9,117 nt of DNA from Anaerolineae bacterium (GTDB lineage: Bacteria; Chloroflexota; Anaerolineae; Promineifilales; Promineifilaceae). The notes below the pieces were generated by a model. The model was given only the letters and a program-made list of their open reading frames with translations, did no database searches and was not told where the DNA came from. Every line of letters begins with the position of its first letter. Position 1 is the stretch's first letter. This document shows, piece after piece, positions 1 through 5,509 of this stretch. The DNA is taken from positions 1 through 9,117 of the forward strand of contig JACSSI010000153.1 of NCBI GenBank assembly GCA_014879345.1, given 5' to 3'. The position numbers and the translations under genes were made by a program.

Positions 1-365
1 GCCTCACTGGCTAAAACTTGAGCAAGTCTTTTGTCTCTGGTTAGGACGGTGAGGCTCGTTGTTTTGGCGGTGGCGGTGATGAAGGCATCCATCCAGCCTA
101 GTCCAGATTGACCATATTGTTGCATCCAAGCTCCTGCCAGTCTGGCTGTTTCAGAATGTAGGGGGAGTAGCGCAAACTGATTGATAAGCGTCTCATGACG
201 ATTGATTTCTCCGGTGCGTAATCCCCGCCAAAGTTCAGCTTCTGTGATAACAGAAAGATATGCTCTGATTTTACCGTCACGTATCGACTCGAAATGGGAT
301 CGTATGCGTTCTCGTCCGTGGTAAATGTCGAGGAGGCAGTTGGTATCGAAGAGGAGATCACTCAT
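1..365 (-). CDS. vapC: PIN-domain ribonuclease toxin, VapC-like (3' end outside window)
   Basis: Translating the minus strand from the ATG at 365-363 gives an open frame of 121 residues that leaves the window still open (SerGlu, then a partial codon). It begins MSDLLFDTNCLLDIYHG. It shows the PIN-domain acidic residues in order: D7 in FDTN, E42/E44 in TEAELWRG, D93 in WMDAFITATA and D111 in LTRDKRL. In the family these coordinate Mg2+ for single-strand RNA cleavage, often of tRNA or rRNA; the actual target cannot be read here. VapC proteins are usually about 125-140 aa, so only a few residues are missing. The start codon lies inside the antitoxin gene (overlap ATGAGTGA, 8 nt), which implies translational coupling and co-transcription. 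The pair was probably acquired as a module. The family is secure; the symbol is by family only. Confidence 0.9.
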   Translation of the reverse strand, partial: MSDLLFDTNCLLDIYHGRERIRSHFESIRDGKIRAYLSVITEAELWRGLRTGEINRHETLINQFALLPLHSETARLAGAWMQQYGQSGLGWMDAFITATAKTTSLTVLTRDKRLAQVLASE

Positions 366-639
366 TTGACCAGTCGCTTTGCCATCGGGAACGGCCGTTT
401 GCCAACCAATCCTCATCCATATCAGCCCTGTCTGCCCACATACCAAACAACTCATCAAGTTGAGGAGCGGGTTGCAGGGTTTTTGTTTGGGTGCGTTCGT
501 AAGCTTCAATACTCATGATGACCGCCACTGGCTTCCCATCTCGTTCGACGATGATCGGTTCACCATACTGGGCGGCTTCACGCAATACTTTGCCAAAACG
601 GTTTTTTACTTCTGTTGCTGAGTAACTTATTTCAGTCAT
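358..639 (-). CDS. Phd/YefM-family antitoxin
   Basis: A 93-residue protein opens with MTEISYSATEVKNRFGKVLR and continues GEPIIVERDGKPVAVIMSIEAYE. This is the classic Phd/YefM N-terminal fold (about residues 1-50), which dimerises and binds the operator. The acidic, Trp-rich tail (about residues 58-93, with DELFGMWADRADMDEDW) is the likely segment that wraps and neutralises the PIN toxin encoded next. A Shine-Dalgarno sequence (GAGGTGG, 648-642) sits 4-5 nt before the ATG at 639-637, fixing the start. The gene overlaps the toxin start by 8 nt. It is probably autorepressed through the dyad at 649-675. Residues 81-83 (AsnGlyArg) are encoded by a copy of the iterated palindrome AACGGCCGTT. A Phd-type antitoxin with a PIN toxin is a known mixed pairing, so I leave the symbol blank. 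Confidence 0.92.
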   Translation of the reverse strand: MTEISYSATEVKNRFGKVLREAAQYGEPIIVERDGKPVAVIMSIEAYERTQTKTLQPAPQLDELFGMWADRADMDEDWLANGRSRWQSDWSNE

Positions 640-648
640 ACACCACCT

Positions 649-675
649 CTGTTAGCTAAACATTTTAGCTAACAG
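649..675. promoter_or_regulatory. Operator dyad of the toxin-antitoxin operon
   Basis: CTGTTAGCTAAA (649-660) and TTTAGCTAACAG (664-675) form a perfect 12-bp inverted repeat with the 3-nt spacer CAT. Each arm contains the 8-bp palindrome TTAGCTAA (652-659 and 665-672), with centres 13 bp apart, so the site can also be read as two tandem palindromic boxes. It lies between the putative -10 and the Shine-Dalgarno sequence of the antitoxin. This is where a Phd/YefM dimer pair would repress transcription. The dyad is seen directly; its binding role is inferred from the family. Confidence 0.8.
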
Positions 676-809
676 GTATTGTAGTCGAAAGTGGGGCAGC
701 AGATCAACTTGGGTTTTCTCGTCAGGCAAGCATGTCAAGAAAACGGCCGTTTCTTCATAGGAACAAATCTCAAAATAAAGTAGAATTTCCCCGGTGGTTC
801 TAATAACTT
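676..809. other. Divergent intergenic region between the toxin-antitoxin pair and mprF
   Basis: This stretch separates the divergent antitoxin and mprF genes. It holds the antitoxin promoter and the only intergenic copy of the iterated palindrome (AACGGCCGTT, 742-751, extended to AAAACGGCCGTTT). For mprF, TAGAAT at 781-786 is a fair -10 candidate, but no convincing -35 lies 16-18 nt upstream. No small gene is evident. Confidence 0.5.
678..707 (-). promoter_or_regulatory. Putative sigma-70-type promoter of the toxin-antitoxin operon
   Basis: On the minus strand, TTGATC (707-702) is followed after 18 nt by TACAAT (683-678). These match the -35 and -10 consensus at 4 of 6 and 5 of 6 positions. 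Transcription would start at about 671, inside the operator dyad, so repressor binding would block it. Boxes are read by eye. Confidence 0.45.
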
Positions 810-3467
810 GTGAAAAATATCAATAAATCATCGTCGATTCAACGCTGGCTGTTTGCCCTTTTGGTAATGGGTTTCCTCTGGGTTCTGGTCAATCGTATGG
901 CCGAAATCCGACAGTTACTGGGTACATTAGCACAAGGTCAGTGGACATGGGTGGCGCTGGCGGCCGGGCTGCAAGTGAGTTACTACTTTGTCTATGCGGT
1001 TTTGTTTCGGTCTGCCTTCAGCCTGGTGGATATTCCGGCCAGGGTGCGTGATCTGCTGCCCATCGCATTTGCCTCGTTGTTTGTCAACGCTACCACGCCC
1101 ACGGCTGGAGCGGCTGGCATGGCCCTGTTCATAGATGATGCCCGGCGGCGGGAGCATTCAGCTGCTGCCGCGACAGCAGGCACTTTGTTGGTGCAGGCTT
1201 CGGTATTTGGTGTATTTATCCTCTTTTTAAGCGCGGGGCTTGCCTATTTGTTTAGCTATCACAACCTGACAGCATTGGAATTTATCAGTGCCATGATTAT
1301 GTTTGTGCTGGCGGGTGTGTTGTTTGGGGTATTGCTGCTGGCATTGTGGCGACCGCGGTGGCTGCACAGGTTATTTGCCGGGGCGGCACGCTTGGTCAAT
1401 GGCATGGGACGCTGGGTGAAACGGCCGTTCCTCTTGCCGGATCACTGGGCTGAAAAAAACGCCCAGGATTTTAATGGTGCGGCCAGCGCCATTCGCACGC
1501 ACCCTGCTCAACTGGTGGTAACACTGCTCATTGCGCTGACGCTACACTTAACCAGCCTTGCCAGCCTATATTGCCTGTTTCAGGCATTTCATCAAACAGC
1601 CACACCGGTCATTTTAGTCGTAGGTTATGCCATGTCTATCCTGTTTATGATCGTGTCACCGACACCCAGCGGCATTGGTGTGGTGGAAGTGGTTGTACCC
1701 CTCGTCTACACTTCTATGGGAATGCCTGCGGCGGCGGGAACGGCCGTTACCCTTTCCTTTCGTGGCCTTTCTTTTTGGCTGCCCATGCTGCTGGGATTTT
1801 TTCTGCTGCGGCAGTTGTCGATGTTCAGCAGTTCCGAACGCGCTTTGGCAGAATCGGGGCAAGTTCGATTTATTGCTATCCTCACCGCGTTGATGGGCAT
1901 CCTCAACGTTTTCTCCGTTTTTCAACCGGAATTGTTTGCCCGTGTGGCGCTGCTGGCTCAGTATTCACCGGTAGCTGTCCGGCAAAATGGTGCAATCACA
2001 GCCATTCTCACGGGCTTTGCCCTGCTTGTTCTGGCCTATGGCTTGTGGCGGCATAAACGTATGGCCTGGATGTTGACATTATTGGTGCTGCTGCTTTCGA
2101 TTATCGGCCATCTGCTTAAGCAAAATGTTGCGGAAGCGGTGCTGGCGGGTTTGTTGGCGTTTTATCTGGTGGCACAACGCTCTCATTTCCATGCTTTATC
2201 AGACGAGCCATCGGTATGGCAAGGCATTCAGGTGTTGGTGGCGGCGTTTGCGTTCACACTGGCCTATGGCATCATTGGCTTTTATGTGTTGGACCAGATT
2301 TATGAACGGCCGTTTAACCTGGTTGAGGTTTGGCAGCAAACGTTTTCATTTTTTACAATTTCTTCGGAGCCAGGCTTATTTGCGCTCACCACCACGTTTG
2401 ATTATCTAACAGCCTCTATTTATATTGTCGGCGTGATAACGTTTGGTTTTGCTTTGATTATGCTGCTGCGCCCAGTGTTGGTCCATACGCCAGCCAGTGA
2501 ACGGGAACGGCGGCGGGCAGAAGGGATTGTGCGGCAATACAGCCACGCTTCATTGGCATATCTAGTGGCGCAGCCTGATAAGTCTTTCTTTTTTAGTGAG
2601 GGCGGATCGGTGGTGGGTTTTTCGCTGTATCGGCGCACAGCCATCGCCTTGGGCGATCCAATTGGCCCGGCAAACGATGCCGTAGACGCGATTTTTCAGT
2701 TTCGGGATTATTGCCAGCGGCATGATTGGCGCGGCGCTTTTTACCGGACAAGTTCTGATTATTTAGCGGCTTACCAGCAGGCTGGGATGCAAACGTTGTG
2801 CATTGGCGAAGAAACGGCCGTTTTGCTGCAAACTTGTTCATCAGCAGAGGCTACGCTAGAGATGGCTTGGGAAACGGCCGTTTATCAACCACCATTTCCA
2901 GGGGAACTGGTAGAGCGTTTACGGCTCGTGAGCGATGCCTGGTTGAGCAGCCAACACCGTGAAGAAAGCCGTTTTGCCCATGGCTGGTTCAACCGCAATT
3001 ACTTAAACCAGGGTATTCTGGCAACATTATCAGGGCAAGGGCGTGATATCTTAGCGTTTGCCCATGTCATACCCACTTCCGTCACCGGTGAGCTGGCTTT
3101 ATCAATGCTTCGTTACCATGATTCAGTATCACCTGATACCCATGACTATCTCATCAAAACACTAGTACAGTGGGCACGCACCCAAAACTACACACGCCTC
3201 AGTTTGGGCTTGCAAGCCCTGCCAGAAGATAAACGCGACGATAATCTGGCACTAGAGCGTGCCGCACAACGCATTTATAAAGCGATGCAACCCGCCATGT
3301 GGGAAACATCCCTCTCCACATTGAGCAAAGTTTTACCGATAGAAACGAAACCTTGTTATCTGGTTTATCCTGGTGCGACCAGCCTGCCTGCTGTCTGGTC
3401 AGCGCTGGCACGCATCGGTGGCAGCAACGCCTGGCTACAAATTAAATTATCCAGCAATCGGTCATGA
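810..3467 (+). CDS. mprF: MprF-like phosphatidylglycerol lysyltransferase/flippase
   Basis: The protein has 885 residues, close to the usual 840-880 of bifunctional MprF. In the family, a C-terminal domain transfers an amino acid (often Lys) from aminoacyl-tRNA to phosphatidylglycerol, and the N-terminal membrane domain flips the product, lowering surface negative charge. Here residues about 12-340 are a multi-helix flippase-type membrane domain (TPTAGAAGMALF near 95; SPTPSGIGVVEVVVP near 285). More helices follow to about 560. The soluble DUF2156/GNAT-like domain spans about 570-870 (DKSFFFSEGG from 590; GDPIGP 615-620; GEETAVLL about 666-673; NYLNQGI; SLGLQAL; YLVYPG). The basic GK..R..R segment normally following GEexAv is missing (see findings), so catalysis may be altered. 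The GTG at 810 is the first start after an in-frame TAA at 801; its ribosome-binding site is weak (GGTGG, 12 nt upstream). The stop overlaps the next start as ATGA. The lysine specificity is not shown. Confidence 0.88.
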   Translation: MKNINKSSSIQRWLFALLVMGFLWVLVNRMAEIRQLLGTLAQGQWTWVALAAGLQVSYYFVYAVLFRSAFSLVDIPARVRDLLPIAFASLFVNATTPTAGAAGMALFIDDARRREHSAAAATAGTLLVQASVFGVFILFLSAGLAYLFSYHNLTALEFISAMIMFVLAGVLFGVLLLALWRPRWLHRLFAGAARLVNGMGRWVKRPFLLPDHWAEKNAQDFNGAASAIRTHPAQLVVTLLIALTLHLTSLASLYCLFQAFHQTATPVILVVGYAMSILFMIVSPTPSGIGVVEVVVPLVYTSMGMPAAAGTAVTLSFRGLSFWLPMLLGFFLLRQLSMFSSSERALAESGQVRFIAILTALMGILNVFSVFQPELFARVALLAQYSPVAVRQNGAITAILTGFALLVLAYGLWRHKRMAWMLTLLVLLLSIIGHLLKQNVAEAVLAGLLAFYLVAQRSHFHALSDEPSVWQGIQVLVAAFAFTLAYGIIGFYVLDQIYERPFNLVEVWQQTFSFFTISSEPGLFALTTTFDYLTASIYIVGVITFGFALIMLLRPVLVHTPASERERRRAEGIVRQYSHASLAYLVAQPDKSFFFSEGGSVVGFSLYRRTAIALGDPIGPANDAVDAIFQFRDYCQRHDWRGAFYRTSSDYLAAYQQAGMQTLCIGEETAVLLQTCSSAEATLEMAWETAVYQPPFPGELVERLRLVSDAWLSSQHREESRFAHGWFNRNYLNQGILATLSGQGRDILAFAHVIPTSVTGELALSMLRYHDSVSPDTHDYLIKTLVQWARTQNYTRLSLGLQALPEDKRDDNLALERAAQRIYKAMQPAMWETSLSTLSKVLPIETKPCYLVYPGATSLPAVWSALARIGGSNAWLQIKLSSNRS

Positions 3468-4354
3468 AAATTTTCACCTATGATCAGTTCACATTTCCCT
3501 TGCCGACAGGCCATCGCTTTCCGGCGGAGAAGTATCGTCTGCTGCGAGAAGCGGTCGAAGCCGCTGGGGTTGTGCCGCCTGAACATGTGATCGTACCTAC
3601 CCCGGCCACGACCAACCAACTGCAACGGGCGCATGGGGATGATTATTTGGCCAAGGTGGAAAACGGCCGTTTATCCCCTCAAGAAATTCGCCAAATTGGC
3701 CTGCCCTGGTCACCGGAACTGGTGGTGCGCTGCAAACATTCGGTGGGAGCCACTATTGCCGCCTGCCGCGTGGCGTTGCAGGAAGGTATCGCTGCCACCC
3801 TGGGCGGTGGCACACACCACGCCAGTTGGAACGAAGGGCAGGGCTTCTGCATCTACAATGACACCGCCGTCGCTGCGCGTACCATGCAGGCAGAAGGGCG
3901 CGTTCGCCGCGTGGCTGTCATCGACTGCGATGTACATCAGGGCAACGGCACGGCACAAATCACGGCGGGGGATGATTCCATCTTCACCTTCTCCATCCAC
4001 GCCGAGAAAAACTTCCCGTTCCGCAAAGTTCCCAGCGACTTAGACATTGCTTTGCCCGATGACACAGAAGATGCACCATATTTAGCGGCATTGACTCAAG
4101 GCGTGGCGCAAACTTTAGCCCGGTCGCAACCAGACCTCGTCATTTATTTAGCAGGTGCAGATGTTTTTGCAGGAGATCGGTTGGGACGCTTGTGTTTAAC
4201 GAAGGCGGGAATTGGGGAGCGAGATCGGTTGGTTTTGTCGCGATGCCGGGAAGCGGGTCTGCCCGTAGCAGTGACGATGGCGGGGGGATACGGCCGTTCT
4301 ATTCAAGATACCGTCGCCATCCAGTTACAGACAATTCAAATCGCGGCGGGGTAG
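3464..4354 (+). CDS. Histone-deacetylase-superfamily amidohydrolase (AcuC/HDAC-like)
   Basis: This 296-residue protein carries the zinc deacetylase signature of class I/II HDACs and AcuC. The tandem histidines are in GGGTHHA (H118-H119), followed by GFCIYNDTAVA (127-137). Zinc ligands D156 and H158 lie in DCDVHQGNGT, with D233 in AGADVFAGDRLG, and the transition-state tyrosine Y276 is in MAGGYG. All catalytic positions appear intact. It would hydrolyse an acyl-amide bond (acetyl-lysine, acetylpolyamine or another amide) in the cytoplasm; no signal peptide or membrane segment is seen. It is shorter than AcuC (about 380 aa) and matches small bacterial HDAC-like proteins. Its ATG overlaps the mprF stop by 4 nt (ATGA), so the two are almost certainly translated from one message. 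No acuA/acuB genes are adjacent, so a role in acetoin use is not supported. The substrate is unknown. Confidence 0.9.
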   Translation: MKIFTYDQFTFPLPTGHRFPAEKYRLLREAVEAAGVVPPEHVIVPTPATTNQLQRAHGDDYLAKVENGRLSPQEIRQIGLPWSPELVVRCKHSVGATIAACRVALQEGIAATLGGGTHHASWNEGQGFCIYNDTAVAARTMQAEGRVRRVAVIDCDVHQGNGTAQITAGDDSIFTFSIHAEKNFPFRKVPSDLDIALPDDTEDAPYLAALTQGVAQTLARSQPDLVIYLAGADVFAGDRLGRLCLTKAGIGERDRLVLSRCREAGLPVAVTMAGGYGRSIQDTVAIQLQTIQIAAG

Positions 4355-4359
4355 GTTCC

Positions 4360-4392
4360 AGATTGGACCAATTTTGAAAATTGGTCCAATCT
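4360..4392. terminator. Perfect inverted repeat between convergent genes, probable bidirectional terminator
   Basis: AGATTGGACCAATTTT (4360-4375) and AAAATTGGTCCAATCT (4377-4392) are perfect 16-bp reverse complements around a single G. It starts 6 nt after the amidohydrolase stop and ends 12 nt before the end of the convergent yceI gene, the usual place for a shared terminator. There is no long T-run outside the stem; the internal TTTT/AAAA must serve. A role as a protein-binding dyad cannot be excluded. Confidence 0.65.
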
Positions 4393-4403
4393 AAAACCGT
4401 TAC

Positions 4404-5168
4404 TTACGAAGCATTCGCTGTGAAGTTGATGGTGAGTTCTACTTCTTCTTCAACATTTGCCACATTGGGTACGCTGGGAATATTCAGGCCAAAATCGGTG
4501 CGGTTGACAACGGCCGTTGCCGTCCCCGTGATTTGGTCTTCAGAAACCATCGTGGCGGTTACCGCAAAGGATACTGGTTGCGTTTTATCGGTGATAGTTA
4601 GATTACCTTCAATCGTAAACTCAACTGTGTCACCTACGGCGGCGCTCTCTGGTAGATTGGTAACGGCCGTTGGTTCAAACGTAATAAACTCAAAATTTCC
4701 CGTATTCAGAATCTCATTTTGGATGGCGCGATTGCGGAAATTATTGTCCGTAGCCAAACCACGTGCATTAATTTGCATCACACCCACCTGCGTGTCAGCA
4801 AGATTGTTCAAATCGATAGCAAGTTCACCTGCCACCTGATCTGTTTCACCCACAACCGTAACCCGTTCACCACGCAAATCCTCATCTAGCTCAAATCGTA
4901 CCAATGAGCCTTCAGGTGAAATCGTGTAAACAGTCACACCACCGCTAACCGCTGCTGCCGGTTCCGCCACACTTTCTTCTGCTGTTGGTTCCACTACACC
5001 TTCTTCTGCTGTCGGTTCCGCCACAGCCTCTTCTGCTGTTGGTTCCGCTAAGGGAACAGCTTCAATGGGGGCACTAGGGGCTTCCGGTTCACTCAAGACA
5101 CCACAGGCAGAAAATGCCAATACAGCAATCAACAACAAGAGTATTACAAATGAAACTCGCTTTATCAT
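4404..5168 (-). CDS. YceI-domain lipoprotein with repetitive acidic linker
   Basis: The 254-residue product starts MIKRVSFVILLLLIAVLAFS and then AC, a lipoprotein signal peptide with Cys22 as the likely lipidated residue (F-S-A-C, acceptable though not the ideal L-A-G-C). Residues about 28-75 form a Pro/Glu/Ala linker with three nonapeptide repeats (AEPTAEEAV, AEPTAEEGV, VEPTAEESV). Residues about 78-252 are a YceI domain (YTISPEGSLVRFELDE; the NNFRNRAI helix; FEFITFEPTAV; GNLTITDKTQPVSF; DFGLNIPSV). YceI proteins have a lipocalin-like barrel that binds isoprenoid or other amphiphilic ligands. The ligand here is unknown. It acts outside the cytoplasmic membrane. A good Shine-Dalgarno (AAGGAGAG, 5185-5178) lies 9 nt before the ATG at 5168-5166. 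Two copies of the iterated palindrome encode ThrAlaVal in the barrel. It faces the LysM gene across a divergent regulatory region. Confidence 0.9.
   Translation of the reverse strand: MIKRVSFVILLLLIAVLAFSACGVLSEPEAPSAPIEAVPLAEPTAEEAVAEPTAEEGVVEPTAEESVAEPAAAVSGGVTVYTISPEGSLVRFELDEDLRGERVTVVGETDQVAGELAIDLNNLADTQVGVMQINARGLATDNNFRNRAIQNEILNTGNFEFITFEPTAVTNLPESAAVGDTVEFTIEGNLTITDKTQPVSFAVTATMVSEDQITGTATAVVNRTDFGLNIPSVPNVANVEEEVELTINFTANAS
4960..5049 (-). repeat. Tandem 27-bp repeat in the linker of the YceI lipoprotein gene
   Basis: Three 27-bp units (4960-4986, 4987-5013, 5014-5040) plus a partial fourth start with GGTTCC and share TCTTCTGCTGT on the plus strand. Each codes for one nonapeptide of the (A/V)EPTAEExV type. 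The copies differ at several bases, so they are not fresh duplications, but copy number could still vary by slippage without breaking the frame. Confidence 0.85.
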
Positions 5169-5396
5169 AATAGTTTTCTCTCCTTTTTATGAAAACAATG
5201 ATTTTTTTCTTATGCGGGTACTATGATATTCTAGCGACGTGAGCGCAAGTTAAAAATTTTGTTTAGACATTGTTAAGATTAGAAGTGCGCCACCCTGAAC
5301 GCTTGCCGTGAAAAAACACCCTTCTCCTGGAGATTAACCGCGCATAATTTAAAATGGTCGTTTCATGAGCAGCATGTTACAATCTTTGATTGTTTC

Positions 5397-5419
5397 TAGC
5401 GCAATTTAAAGTTGCGCTA
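5397..5419. promoter_or_regulatory. Dyad TAGCGCAA-N7-TTGCGCTA abutting the LysM-gene promoter
   Basis: TAGCGCAA (5397-5404) and TTGCGCTA (5412-5419) are perfect 8-bp inverted repeats with a 7-nt TTTAAAG spacer. The site ends 5 nt before the putative -35 of the LysM gene, where an activator or repressor often binds. TATATTTTT follows, so it could instead be a weak intrinsic terminator for a short plus-strand transcript, but no gene is seen upstream on that strand. Confidence 0.5.
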
Positions 5420-5424
5420 TATTT

Positions 5425-5453
5425 TTGACTTCTTGTTAGAGGGTCAATAGTTT
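5425..5453 (+). promoter_or_regulatory. Putative promoter of the LysM surface-protein gene
   Basis: TTGACT (5425-5430, 5 of 6 to consensus) is followed after exactly 17 nt by TAGTTT (5448-5453), a weak -10. The predicted start of transcription, near 5460, leaves a leader of about 50 nt carrying a strong GGAGGA (5495-5500), 9 nt before the ATG at 5510. Confidence 0.4.
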
Positions 5454-5509
5454 AAACATGTAAAACACAATGCATTTGGGAAACAGATGCTTGTGGAGGA
5501 AGAGAAAGG

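Larger units (their letters stand above)
5169..5509. promoter_or_regulatory. AT-rich divergent intergenic region with repeated AGCGCAA-TTAAA elements
   Basis: This 341-bp region separates the divergent yceI-type and LysM genes and contains no credible gene. It holds AGCGCAAGTTAAA (5242-5254), AGCGCAATTTAAA (5398-5410, 12 of 13 matching the first) and the looser GCGCATAATTTAAA (5340-5353). The 5398 copy is the left half of a dyad (5397-5419). It also contains the likely promoter and ribosome-binding site of the LysM gene. No clear promoter for the minus-strand gene could be chosen; TATCAT and TAGAAT near 5225-5232 (minus strand) are weak -10 candidates. It contains no copy of AACGGCCGTT. Confidence 0.55.

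Noticed and set aside
98..361. Minus-strand 87-residue open frame beginning MISSSIPTAS
   Set aside because: It is a different frame of the same stretch that encodes the PIN toxin; the frame starting at 365 has the family motifs and continues to the window edge.
1571..2056. Plus-strand 161-residue open frame inside mprF
   Set aside because: Lies entirely within the membrane-domain coding frame of mprF, is Cys/His-rich with no domain, and has no separate signals.
3464..4354. Assignment as acuC (acetoin utilisation)
   Set aside because: The protein is shorter than AcuC and has no acuA, acuB or acsA neighbours; only the superfamily and catalytic residues are supported.
4381..4839. Plus-strand 152-residue open frame opposite the YceI gene
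   Set aside because: The opposite strand carries a complete lipoprotein with signal peptide and YceI motifs; this frame is antisense and Ser/Val-rich by reflection.
5397..5430. The 5397-5419 dyad as an intrinsic terminator of a small RNA
   Set aside because: No promoter or gene was found upstream on the plus strand, the T-run is interrupted (TATATTTTT), and the site abuts a -35 box, so a regulatory dyad is the better reading.
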